This document shows, one piece after another, positions 26,922 through 36,900 of a stretch of 64,000 nt of DNA. The notes below the pieces were generated by a model, which was given only the letters and a program-made list of their open reading frames with translations, searched no databases and had not been told where the DNA came from. The translations under genes were made by a program, and so were the position numbers. The stretch comes from Veronia nyctiphanis (lineage in GTDB: Bacteria > Pseudomonadota > Gammaproteobacteria > Enterobacterales > Vibrionaceae). Within the stretch, counting starts at the first letter, position 1, and the number at the start of each line of letters is the position of its first letter. Location of the stretch: positions 31,309 through 95,308 of the forward strand of contig NZ_PEIB01000018.1 in NCBI RefSeq assembly GCF_004116385.1, read 5' to 3'.

Positions 26922-27903
26922 CTAACAAGCCTTAATGTTATTGATTTAATAATTGAATAAAAATGGCCTTGGAATAAATAAAAAATCTGTATTCTTTGAT
27001 TTTTTAACTTGATGTAACGTATGCGTTAAATGATTGTTGTGTACTCGGAGTTTTTGAATGTAAGCCGAGGCGGATAGTATATGAATTGTCTTTTTTTACA
27101 ATATTTAATTAAGAAGTATCATGAGTTAAATTTAGCATAGCTCGAAGATATGCTGATTAATATAGATATTTAATTGGATCTGCTTCATGTTTTATCAAAT
27201 AAGAGAATAAATGATACAGTCGCCAAAATAATGACGTTTATAACGACACAAATAAAAAGAACAGCTTTAATTAAATAAAAAATTGACGCTTAGTTTATCT
27301 AAAGGTATCGATAAGAGTGCATTTATCTTATTTTGACTATTTTTAAAGCGGTGATGTTGTGATTACTACTACTCTTTTGTCTTTGCAGACCATGGACGTA
27401 CGTGACTGATGGTAGTCAAGGGTATATCAACGTTTACTTTCTTTATACCTCAGGCAGGTTAATAGCGTCGTTTCGCGACAGCCCAGCATCTTTTTAGTTT
27501 CCGTTCAGAGCTTGCCAGCTCCTCTTGTTAAAAGGAGTTTCTTAATCGTTACCTGTAACACTTTCGAAAAATAAATGTGAAGTACGTCCATTATACTGAT
27601 AGCGCGAATAATAGATGCTTTTATCTGTCTATTGATCAGTCAGTAATGTTCCTCGTAAGATGAACAGTCTTTAATTTGATAAAAATCAGATATTTATAAC
27701 TAATTTCGCTTTCGGTGAGGCTGTGATTTAATCTGATGCTCCTCTCTAAAAACTCATCACGCGACCCGCTGTAATCAAACCTTCATAAAAAAGTCAGTTT
27801 TGTGTAACCGAAAATTTCTAACTTGTATGGCGTAAATTGACTAAACATGGATACAGACAAGGTTGTTTGAATCTACTAAAGAACTATCGACTTGGAGGTT
27901 GAT
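26922..27903. other. Long non-coding stretch upstream of pstS
   Basis: About 980 bases between the HAD gene and pstS hold no frame with a credible product. The part to about 27350 is very AT-rich. From about 27350 to 27560 the composition is more balanced, with a CTCCT-AAGGAG imperfect hairpin near 27510, so a small RNA or leader is possible but not demonstrable. A Pho-box-like site lies at 27769. Confidence 0.45.
27769..27790 (+). promoter_or_regulatory. Candidate Pho box upstream of pstS
   Basis: CTGTAAT-CAAA-CCTTCATAAAA resembles the PhoB consensus of two CTGTCAT-like heptamers spaced by four AT-rich bases. The first heptamer matches 6 of 7; the second is weaker. Its place about 115-135 bases before pstS fits phosphate control. 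Confidence 0.4.
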
Positions 27904-28944
27904 GTGAAATTAAAGGCACTGATGGCTGCGACTACTGTTGGCCTGACAGCACTTATGGCGGGTAATGCACACGCTGCATCTCGTGACTATATCAGTATTG
28001 TTGGTTCATCGACGGTTTACCCGTTCGCTACAGTTGTTGCTGAGCGCTTTGGCCGCACATCGTCTTTTGCTGTTCCAAAAATTGAATCAACGGGTTCAGG
28101 CGGCGGTCTTAAACTGTTTTGTGCAGGTGTAGGCGAAAACACGCCAGATATCACTAACGCTTCTCGCAAAATCAAGAGCTCTGAAGTTGAGCTTTGTGCG
28201 AAGAACGGCGTAAACGATATCGTTGAAATCAAAATCGGTTATGACGGCATCGCATTCGCTAACTCTAAGAAGAGCGAGCAATTCAATGTTGAGCTGAAAG
28301 ACATCTTTACTGCACTGGCTAAAGTTGTTCCTGATGCGAACGGTAACCTGATTCCTAACCCAAACAAAACGTGGAAAGATGTAAACCCATCTCTTCCTGC
28401 TACTAAAATCGAAGTTCTTGGTCCACCACCAACGTCAGGTACTCGCGATGCATTCGTAGAGCTTGCGATGGAAGGCGGTTGTAAGAAATACCCAGAACTT
28501 GCTGCTCTTAAGAAGCAAGACAAGAAGAAGTACAAAGCAGTTTGTCACGGTATTCGTGAAGACGGTGCGTTCATCGAAGCAGGTGAGAACGACAACCTGA
28601 TCGTTCAGAAGCTTGATGCAAATCCACAAGCTTTCGGTATCTTCGGCTTCAGCTTCCTGGATCAAAACTCTGACAAAGTGCAGGGCTCTAAGATTGCAGG
28701 TGTTGCACCAAGCTTTAATGCTATCGGTGACGGCTCATACCCAGTGTCTCGCTCTCTTTACTTCTACGTGAAGAAAGCACACCAGAACGTTGTTCCAGGT
28801 CTGAAAGAGTACGTTACTTCTTTCACATCTGAAGATGCAATCGGTGATGAAGGCTACCTGACTGACCGTGGTCTGATTCCACTGGCAGCTCGCGAATGGA
28901 AAGTTGTTCGTAACAGTGCTGTAGATTTAACTCCTAACCTGTAA
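27904..28944 (+). CDS. pstS: Phosphate ABC transporter substrate-binding protein
   Basis: This periplasmic protein binds phosphate and delivers it to the PstCAB transporter. A signal peptide of about 24 residues (ending GNAHA) precedes SIVGSSTVYPFA, the first phosphate-binding loop, then ESTGSGGGLKLFC and the PPTSGTRDAF loop, which also contacts the ligand. The start is the GTG at 27904, with GGAGG five bases before it; an in-frame TTG at 27892 lies on the ribosome site and is rejected. The 346-residue length fits the branch found in marine and alphaproteobacteria. It is first in pstSCAB, has a Pho-box-like site upstream and a hairpin after it. Confidence 0.93.
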   Translation: MKLKALMAATTVGLTALMAGNAHAASRDYISIVGSSTVYPFATVVAERFGRTSSFAVPKIESTGSGGGLKLFCAGVGENTPDITNASRKIKSSEVELCAKNGVNDIVEIKIGYDGIAFANSKKSEQFNVELKDIFTALAKVVPDANGNLIPNPNKTWKDVNPSLPATKIEVLGPPPTSGTRDAFVELAMEGGCKKYPELAALKKQDKKKYKAVCHGIREDGAFIEAGENDNLIVQKLDANPQAFGIFGFSFLDQNSDKVQGSKIAGVAPSFNAIGDGSYPVSRSLYFYVKKAHQNVVPGLKEYVTSFTSEDAIGDEGYLTDRGLIPLAAREWKVVRNSAVDLTPNL

Positions 28945-28960
28945 TTCAGGCTAGGTTAAG

Positions 28961-28984
28961 AGGCCGGGTAAGCGCACCCGGCCT
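28961..28984 (+). terminator. Hairpin between pstS and pstC, partial terminator or mRNA stabiliser
   Basis: AGGCCGGGT pairs perfectly with ACCCGGCCT across the loop AAGCGC. It follows the pstS stop by 17 bases and lacks a T run, so it more likely slows decay of the pstS message or partly stops transcription, giving more PstS than permease. Confidence 0.6.
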
Positions 28985-29017
28985 TGTACAATTCACTCTT
29001 GTTGTTTCGGAGTATGT

Positions 29018-30398
29018 ATGCAAGCGTCGACGTTAATGGCGTTAATTTTGTTTTTAGCGATAAGTGCATTTTTGGTAGCGCGTAAGCGTTCCAAAGAGCT
29101 GGCAGTCGCACAGGGCGGATTGAAATCTTTTCACTCGCGTCCATCTTATTACGGTTCTTTCGCTGCTATTCTTGCAGCCGTTCCCGCTTTAATCCTTTTT
29201 CTCATTTGGAACGCCGTCGAACCTTCTTTGGTTCAATCTTTGGTGCTGGCACAGCTGCCAGAAGCTCACCAGAGCTCAACGGGAAATACCAATCTTCTAT
29301 TTAGCCAAATTGTAAATATCGCTAAAGGCATCCTCCAGTCTGAAGATCCTGCTCTTCTAGATGCAGCGGCTCATTACACTCAGCTTAACCACACCGGAAA
29401 CCTGATTAAGGCTGTTGCTTTGGTTTCTTTATCTCTAGCTGGCTGTGCCGCAGGTTGGAAATTCATTCGTCCTCGTTTTAAAGCTCAACACTACGTTGAG
29501 TTCGTGTTACAAGGCTTCTTGCTGGCATGTTCAACGTTGGCAATTTTGACCTCTCTGGGTATTGTTCTTTCGGTACTTTTTGAAGCGTTACGCTTCTTCC
29601 AGATGGTTCCCATCACCGATTTTATTTTCGGTATTGAGTGGTCGCCGCAAATAGCTCTGCGCAGTGACCAGCAAGGCGCCAGTGGCGCTTTTGGTGCGGT
29701 TCCATTATTTACCGGCACACTGATGATTTCATTCATCGCGATGTTGGTTGCGGCCCCAGTTGGCTTGATGAGTGCTATTTATCTTTCTGAATACTCGTCT
29801 CCTCGTGTCAGAAACGTTGTTAAGCCAGTCCTTGAGATACTCGCGGGTGTCCCGACCGTAGTTTACGGCGTATTTGCCGCGTTGACTGTTGCACCGCTCA
29901 TCCGTGATTTTGCACATGCCATTGGATTTGATAGTGCATCGGCAGAAAGTGCTCTTGCTGCCGGGCTTGTAATGGGTGTGATGATCATACCTTTCGTCTC
30001 GTCACTGTCAGACGATGTCATCACTGCAGTGCCTCAGTCGCTTCGTGATGGCTCTCTAGGCTTGGTGCAACAAAATCAGAAACCATCATTAATGTCGTTC
30101 TTCCAGCGGCGCTGCCGGGTATTGTCGGTGGCTTACTACTGGCAGTTTCGCGCGCAATTGGCGAAACCATGATCGTTGTTATGGCGGTCGCCTGTCGGCG
30201 AATCTGACGGCTAACCCACTTGAGTCGGTTACGACAGTCACGGTTCAAATCGTAACCTTGCTCGTCGGCGACCAAGAGTTTGACAGTCCGAAAACACTCG
30301 CTGCATTTGCGTTGGGATTGACACTCTTCGTCGGTACTCTAGCGCTGAACTTTGTCGCACTTCGTATCGTCAAGAAATATCGAGAGCAGTATGACTGA
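29018..30398 (+). CDS. pstC: Phosphate ABC transporter permease PstC (two frameshifts)
   Basis: This inner-membrane permease subunit carries an extended N-terminal part with two or three extra helices before the usual domain. The binding-protein-dependent permease region includes [33 protein letters not shown] and the coupling loop around [10 protein letters not shown]. The frame breaks after SLGL (about 30065) and again after VMAV (about 30189). Adding one G at each place restores GATKSETI and GLSANLT and gives 460 residues ending at 30398. Both breaks are in G runs, which points to base-calling errors. It overlaps pstA by eight bases. E. coli PstC is about 320 residues, so the longer form belongs to a different branch. 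Confidence 0.88.
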
Positions 30399-31691
30399 TA
30401 AATTATTAGAGATCTCCAAGATCAAAAAGGAGAGGGTCCAAGCGGGCCTTAAACGTCGTAGAAACAAAGAATCACGTTTTCGTTCATATGGTATCGCATC
30501 GATATTGATGGCGTTTGCGTTCTTGCTTGTGATGATCACGGTGATCGTTTTCAAAGGTCATACGGCGTTTTATACCACTGAAATTCGACTCGATGTACAG
30601 CTTGATGCTGAAACTCTTGGCCTAAAAGAGGGAGAAGTTGACCCTCAAGTACTTGGTCAGGGTAGCTATCGTAAAGCACTTCGTAATGCGTTACGTGAGG
30701 TTATTCCAGTCGATGGCAGAAAAGATAAGCGAGAGCTTTACAGGTTCATCTCGAACGGTGCTGAATATGACCTTAGGGATACCGTCATCAACAACCCTGA
30801 ACTGATTGGAACGACCTATAGCTATTGGGCGCAGGCGGGCGATAACTTTAACCAGTTCAACAAGGGCAATATTCGCCGCGATATTCCTGAAACGTCTCGC
30901 CAGTTCAAAGATAAGCATATTGGTTGGTTTGACAGAATAGTTGAAGACGATAGAGTTCGAACTGTGTTCAACAAGCACTTCTTCACCAACGGTGACAGCC
31001 GTGACCCAGAGCTTGCAGGCATTTGGGGGGCGACTGTGGGTTCGTTCTACACCTTGTTGGTGACGTTGGCACTGAGTTTCCCAATTGGTGTTGCTGCTGC
31101 GATTTATCTTGAAGAGTTTGCTCCACGTAACCGTGCGACGGAGTTGATCGAAATTAATATCAACAACCTCGCTGCTGTACCTTCAATTGTATTTGGTTTG
31201 CTTGGTCTTGCTGTCTTCTTGAACGTTGCAGATTTGCCGCGTTCGGCGCCGTTAGTGGGTGGTTTGGTACTCACACTTATGACCTTGCCAACCATCATCA
31301 TTTCGAGTCGTGCAGCGATAAAAGCGGTACCACCTTCAGTGCGTGATGCGGCACTTGGAGTTGGCGCATCGAAAATGCAAATGGTTCTACATCACGTTTT
31401 ACCACTTGCGATGCCAGGAATGCTCACAGGTACTATCATAGGTATGGCGCAAGCGTTAGGAGAGACGGCTCCGTTGATTATGATTGGCATGGTTGCATTT
31501 ATCGTCGATGTCCCCGGTGGCCCGTTAGACGCTGCAACAGCACTTCCTGTACAAATTTACCTCTGGGCAGATAGCCTGAGAAAGGATTCATTGAAAACAC
31601 ATCCGGCGCAATCATGGTTTTATTGGCCTTTCTGGCCTTCATGAATGCAGTAGCTGTAATTTTACGTAAGCGTTTAGAGCGCCGGTGGTAG
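30391..31691 (+). CDS. pstA: Phosphate ABC transporter permease PstA (frameshifted near 31575)
   Basis: PstA is the second permease subunit. It has one N-terminal membrane helix, a large periplasmic part of about 170 residues and then the permease domain ([48 protein letters not shown] coupling loop). The ATG at 30391 is chosen since it overlaps the repaired pstC stop and the longer upstream frame lies inside pstC. The frame breaks at about 31575; one added C restores the last helix ([16 protein letters not shown]) and a stop at 31691, for 433 residues. The long periplasmic insert is not in E. coli PstA and matches the long PstC type. Confidence 0.88.
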
Positions 31692-31701
31692 GAGCAAAAA
31701 G

Positions 31702-32574
31702 ATGACAACAACAGTAATGAGTGGAAGCGGTCTGCCAAGTTCAAAAGATGCAACCAAGATTCTGCAAAGTCACGCTGCGCCAAAAGAGACATGCGGCGTT
31801 CAGTTTGTAGATTCACCAAGAATGACGGCACGTGATGTTGGTGTGAATTATGAATACGGTGCAAAGCCCGCTATTCGTAATATCAACCTCGATATCGGCG
31901 AAAAACAAGTACTGGCGATGATTGGTCCTTCAGGTTGTGGTAAATCCACATTCCTGCGTTGCCTCAACCGCATGAACGACACGGTTCCAGGTTGTGAGGT
32001 CAAAGGTTCAATCGTGCTAGACGGCCGCGATATCTACGACAAAGATACTGAGATTGTTGAGCTTCGCTCGCAAGTGGGTATGGTATTCCAACGCCCAAAC
32101 CCGTTTCCTAAGTCAATTTTTGACAACGTTGCCTATGGCCCACGTATTCACGGTCTTGTTGATAACAAAGATGACCTTGAAGGTGTGGTAGAGCAGTCTC
32201 TTCGTCGTGCAGGTTTGTGGGACGAAGTGAAAGACCGTATGTATCAACCAGCAACAGGGTTGTCAGGTGGTCAGCAACAGCGTCTGTGTATTGCTCGTAC
32301 TATTGCGATTGCGCCTGAAATTATCCTGATGGATGAGCCTTGTTCCGCGCTCGACCCAATTGCGACGGGTATCATCGAAGATCTGATTGAAGAGCTGAAA
32401 GAAAACTTCAGTATTGTCATCGTGACTCACTCAATGTCTCAGGCTTCACGTGTGTCTGACAGAACCGCTTACTTCCATTTGGGTAATCTGGTTGAAATCA
32501 ACACCACTGAGAAAGTCTTCAATGACCCAGAGCACAAACTGACTCGCGACTACATCAGCGGTCGTTTCGGTTAA
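31702..32574 (+). CDS. pstB: Phosphate ABC transporter ATP-binding protein
   Basis: This 290-residue ATPase powers phosphate import. It has Walker [10 protein letters not shown], the Q-loop region [10 protein letters not shown] (a PstB hallmark), signature LSGGQQQR, Walker [12 protein letters not shown] and the switch histidine in IVTHSM. An N-terminal extension of about 45 residues precedes the usual start of the domain. It begins 10 bases after pstA with GGAG in the gap. A strong terminator follows at 32600. No phoU is found after it, in contrast to E. coli pstSCAB-phoU. Confidence 0.95.
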   Translation: MTTTVMSGSGLPSSKDATKILQSHAAPKETCGVQFVDSPRMTARDVGVNYEYGAKPAIRNINLDIGEKQVLAMIGPSGCGKSTFLRCLNRMNDTVPGCEVKGSIVLDGRDIYDKDTEIVELRSQVGMVFQRPNPFPKSIFDNVAYGPRIHGLVDNKDDLEGVVEQSLRRAGLWDEVKDRMYQPATGLSGGQQQRLCIARTIAIAPEIILMDEPCSALDPIATGIIEDLIEELKENFSIVIVTHSMSQASRVSDRTAYFHLGNLVEINTTEKVFNDPEHKLTRDYISGRFG

Positions 32575-32599
32575 TTCTTGACTCAAAATCATTGAATCG

Positions 32600-32630
32600 A
32601 AAGCGCAGGGCGAAAACCCTGCGCTTTTTT
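32600..32630 (+). terminator. Terminator of the pst operon
   Basis: AAGCGCAGGG pairs with CCCTGCGCTT over CGAAAA, followed by six T. It begins 26 bases after the pstB stop. Confidence 0.9.
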
Positions 32631-32766
32631 GATCATCAAACAGTAACTCTTGGGGATAATTGAGCGTAACCGAACCAATGTGTCGAATGCGTGGTCAATC
32701 AGCAGGGTGAATTCGATTTTGGGCTTTACATCTTGCTCTGTCGGTTTTAATATTCTGCCCGCTTAC

Positions 32767-32857
32767 GGAGAGATGGCTGAGTGGTTGAAAGCACCGGTCT
32801 TGAAAACCGGCATACGTTAATAGCGTATCTAGGGTTCAAATCCCTATCTCTCCGCCA
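32767..32857 (+). tRNA. tRNA-Ser (anticodon TGA)
   Basis: This is a 91-base tRNA with an encoded CCA end. The acceptor stem pairs GGAGAGA with TCTCTCC. The anticodon stem CCGGT/ACCGG carries a loop with TGA. A long variable arm (CATACGTTAATAGCGTATC part) marks a class II serine tRNA. The T loop GGTTCAAATCC is standard. It is followed by a terminator. Confidence 0.96.
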
Positions 32858-32864
32858 CATTTGA

Positions 32865-32890
32865 AAAAGCCGCTGATTACAGCGGCTTTT
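32865..32890 (+). terminator. Terminator of tRNA-Ser
   Basis: AAAAGCCGCTG pairs with CAGCGGCTTTT over the loop ATTA, a few bases after the tRNA 3' end. Confidence 0.9.
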
Positions 32891-32939
32891 CTGCTTTCTG
32901 CTTTCTGGTTCCACCCACACAAAACGGAACCCCGGCACT

Positions 32940-32972
32940 AAAAAAGCCACCGAGTTACTGGTGGCTTTTTTG
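32940..32972. terminator. Terminator of the DUF2750 gene, bidirectional
   Basis: AAAAAAGCCACC pairs with GGTGGCTTTTTT over an eight-base loop, giving T runs on both strands. On the minus strand it follows the DUF2750 stop by about 30 bases. Confidence 0.85.
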
Positions 32973-33001
32973 AAATAATCCATGTAACGCTGAGTATTGG
33001 T

Positions 33002-33352
33002 TTAGAGGTAAAGCTTAGCTACTTCGCCCGGCTCCAACTCTTTACCTTCAAGGTTTTTATTCCAGTTAATGCCAACCAGCACACCGTCTTCGTCAAGTGT
33101 GATCAGCCAGTCTTCAATAAACACGTCCAGCGGTATTTCTTTTACTTCGAAATCAGCCCACTCCTCAACATTATGGAAGGCCGCATCTTCTTTTGAAGAC
33201 CAAAAAGGCATGACTTCACTGTTTTCAAATTCAGTAGAATCACAAGCCAACCAGCCTTCTTCATTTTCAAGGCTCCAAACGACGCGTGATTTTTGCGTTT
33301 CTTCGACAAATAACAAAAGGTTTGCCTGAATGTCAGCCGTTAATTTAGTCAT
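33002..33352 (-). CDS. DUF2750 family protein
   Basis: This 116-residue acidic cytoplasmic protein matches the DUF2750 pattern: VVWSLENEEGWL near residue 28, then VMPFWSSKEDAAFH and the final NWNKNLEG-ELEPGEVAKLY segment. The ATG at 33352 has AAAGAA directly upstream and is preferred to a start at 33382. The family has no established function. It is a single-gene unit ending at its own terminator and is divergent from the GNAT gene. Confidence 0.8.
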   Translation of the reverse strand: MTKLTADIQANLLLFVEETQKSRVVWSLENEEGWLACDSTEFENSEVMPFWSSKEDAAFHNVEEWADFEVKEIPLDVFIEDWLITLDEDGVLVGINWNKNLEGKELEPGEVAKLYL

Positions 33353-33518
33353 TTCTTTTTTCTCTTTGTAAACTTTCCGCACAGGATACCATTGGCAGGG
33401 CGTGAAGACTCATGACATTTTCAATGTTTAGCGAGAAAGTCTTTCCGCGGTGTGGCTAATAAGCCTTTTCTGCGAGTGCGGCTATTGTGGCTGAGAGAGT
33501 AAAGTTTTGGAAAGCGAG

Positions 33519-33989
33519 ATGTCAGTGATTCAAATCCGGCCCTACCGACAGGGTGAAGAAATAAAAATTCGCGAGGTGTTTTTTCACTCTGTACGCAATG
33601 TTTGTATTCAGCACTACAGTCAACAACAAGTTGAGGCATGGGCCGTTGAAAGCTATGACGCAGATAAACTGATGGCGATGTGTAAACACAACCAACCTTT
33701 TGTTGCGATCATTGAAAATGAGATTGTGGGTTACTCTGATCTTCAGGACGACGGTTTGATTGACCAATTCTTTTGCCACTGGCAAGTTCAGAGGCAGGGG
33801 GTTGGTCAGGCATTGATGAACCATATATTCGAATTGGCGGAAGCGCGGGGTATTGACCGCATTCATTCCCTTGTAAGCATCACTGCCAGACCATTCTTTG
33901 AGCGAATGGGATTTCATGTTGTTAGAGACAATGAGGTAGAGGTTCGTGGTGTGTCGTTGAACAATTTCGTGATGGAAAAGGTGAGTTAG
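33519..33989 (+). CDS. GNAT family N-acetyltransferase
   Basis: This 156-residue enzyme transfers an acetyl group from acetyl-CoA to an amine. The CoA-binding P-loop-like segment reads VQRQGVGQALMNHIF (R/Q-x-x-G-x-G/A type), preceded by the beta strand FVAIIENEIVGYSDL and followed by ARPFFERMGFHVV. The start at 33519 was chosen over a TTG at 33507. The last four bases overlap the stop of the giant repeat-protein gene on the opposite strand, and there is no terminator between them. The acceptor substrate is unknown. Confidence 0.85.
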   Translation: MSVIQIRPYRQGEEIKIREVFFHSVRNVCIQHYSQQQVEAWAVESYDADKLMAMCKHNQPFVAIIENEIVGYSDLQDDGLIDQFFCHWQVQRQGVGQALMNHIFELAEARGIDRIHSLVSITARPFFERMGFHVVRDNEVEVRGVSLNNFVMEKVS

Positions 33990-36900
33990 AAGCCATCATC
34001 CGTGCGTGAATTTTCTTGCTCACGCATAGCGTCGAGGTAGGTATCAGAGGTTGAGAAGTAAACAGTATCCATTTCTGTTGTGTCAGATGTGCGGCCGTCG
34101 CTTTCTTCCACTCTCGTGATGTCTGCTTCAGCCGCGTTTCTCGATGATTCTGATTCTTTGAGATTAATCTCAGGCGTATTGTCTGAGAAAGAAATTATCC
34201 CTGAACGCTTGTCAGTGCTGCCGTCACCAAGCGTAATTTCAATACTGTATTCGTGGTTCCCCGGTGGTATAGGCTCTGTCCAGGGTATTTTAATGTTCCA
34301 GTCGCCATCCACATCTGAACGGGTCATGTAATTCCGGTCACCCATAAAGAGTTGTACTACGCTCCTGGTTCAGTATCGCCATAAAAGAGTGGGTAGGGGT
34401 CACTCACGACTTCGGCATTTTCAGGTATGTCTAACGACGGTGCTTTGCTATGAACGGGCGCAGCAAAACCTGTCTTCTTGCTTTTTGTGTTGGTGAAATC
34501 TTCACGATCGAAGATAACTCGGCCATACATAATGTCGCTGGAACCATCGCGTTGCTGGATAGACAGAGTGTAATCATTTCCGCCTTCAGCCAATGAAATA
34601 CCTGCTGGCAGGGTAAATGCCCAGTCGCCGTTATCGTCGGCATGAGTGTGTAGCTGTTGTTCGAGCAGCTCAATAGAGACCTCAGCTCCTGCCGATGCTT
34701 TTCCCTCAAACATTGGGCGTGCAATCTGAACGGTTTGCGGTTCAAGGTAGCTGGTCGTTGGTGGGAGAGTGACGCGTGACTGCGTTGCACCATTTAAAAT
34801 CGCCAGCGCTTGCTGTTCTTCTTCCAAAGCTGGATATGGCCACATGCGGGGGCTTTCCGTTGCATTAATGACAGTATCAATGCTTTGTATGTCTTTCTCG
34901 GTCTTGGCAAAGAAATCATCAGGCACAAACCCGCTTACTGGCGCATTTTTTTGTAGATCAGGGGAAGCGAATTCAGTTTGTGCAGTGTCATCTGTCGACG
35001 AAGTGTCAGCAGTCTCTGAGGCGGAAATCTCCGGCATGCGTTGTCGGAACCAAACGTCGGCATACTCATATTCTTTCCCGTCAATTGTTGTGTAGCTGCC
35101 GATTAAACTAATGAGGTTATCGTTATTTACCGTATTCGAAGTTTCTAAGTTGAGGTTGAGAGAAGCAATGTTCGCTTCAGCAAGAGAGATAAGTTCTCCA
35201 ACGTCTGTTAATCCATTGGTGTTTTTATCAACCCAGACATTCAGTTTCGGGAAGATTGCATCTGTAATGTCAATTTTTCCATCTGCATTTACATCGTGCT
35301 CTCGAAGTGCCTGAAAACCGTCCTGCGCCCTTTCGCCATTGCTGAGTAGGGTTCCTTCACCGAACATTTCACTGCCGTCATTAATTACACCATCCCGGTT
35401 TTTATCCCACACGAGAAAGGCGTCACTGTTACTGACCCAGCCAGTGATTCTGGATACACCATCGGCATTTAAATCAAAATGAATGTGTGAAACATCTGAT
35501 GACAAGGTCTGAATGCCGTCCCCATCGAGGTCGATGACAATCGGTGTAACAAAGTCATACGCTTTCACCTCAACATTCAGGCTAACGTCCGCGTAATCAG
35601 GACCAAGGGCTGGTAAGGGCCAAGGCATTGTAAACCACCCGCCGGGTATATCTTCCCACTTTGATTCTGTGCCTGAAATCAACTCATTATCAAAACCACC
35701 ATGATTTTTGTATCCTTCGGAAAGAAGAACATAGTGAGTTTTATTGCCTTGGGTTATTTTTGCGCCGTCATTGGTCAGTGAAATTGATGCATCGCCTGTG
35801 GTGTAACCGAAGTTGGCACCATCTGGAATTAGAAACAGCCCCATGGATGCCGCATTATTGACGTAGGCGGTGACGTTTTTGCTGCCGTTATTGTAGTCGG
35901 CAATTCTTGAAATCATGACCTCGACATCAATGATGTTTCCATTGTTGTCCATCACATAGTAGCCAAGGCTACTTTGCATTTTCGGCCAACCGCCATTCCA
36001 GAGATTTTGCATTCTGATTTGTAGTTGTTTGACACCATTGAGATCCCAGAGCCCCTCGCTATTTCGCGTTACGGCGTCATTATCGAAGATGGTGACACCA
36101 GCAGATGCCCAACCACTTTGGTATTGTGTCGACGCCTTGAGGGTATATTTTTCTCCGCCTTCGTAATGGCTGTCTTCATACGTTTCTACCAATACATCAA
36201 AGGAATTTGTATTAGCCGCAAGGTTAATGCCGGACGACGTATAGTTAGACCAGGAGGATGTCCCACTCACACGATACTTGAGTTGGCTGTTGAAATCGTA
36301 GCCCGCACTTGCAGTGCCGTTTTGGTACTGAAGAGTGACATTAGTTGTGTTGGCCGATTGACTGCTCATTGTGAACGTGTGGAAGGGGGTATGTCCTTCC
36401 CATGCGTTAATGTTACTGAGGTTTGATGTCAGTACGGGCGCTGAATCATTATCACTGATAGTCACAACGCCTTTACCTGACGATGAATTCCAGCTATCGC
36501 CCTCTACACGCGCCCAGACTGAAAAGGTTTCGTTGCCTTCATAAACGTTGTCGTCATGTGTTTTGAAGCTTAGGTCAAACGAGGAATGGCCAGCGGGTAC
36601 ATCTATTGTGTAGCCGCTCCCGATGTTGCCAGTATGGTGTTGCCAACTTCCACTACCAAAACGCACCCAGAACTCACTCTCAGAAAAATCACTGCCTGCT
36701 GCGGCAGATGCCGAGTCAAGATCAATCTGAACGCGTGTTGTTTGATCTGAAGACCTATTGAGAGTGACAACAGGGTAGGCATAGCCATTCTCGGTGACAG
36801 ACACGTTTGACACGTTGCTGACATGTATCGGGTCATTATCATTAATGGTGACTGTGCCAATGACGGGTGATTGGTTCTCTGCATTTGCCCTGATGGTGAA

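Noticed and set aside
32747..32983. Minus-strand open frame over the tRNA-Ser region
   Set aside because: It is the antisense of the tRNA and two terminator hairpins, with no protein-like features.
34960..35560. RTX nonapeptide calcium repeats
   Set aside because: The Asp/Asn/Gly loops are EF-hand-like single motifs (DxNxDGxI), not tandem GGxGxDxLx units.
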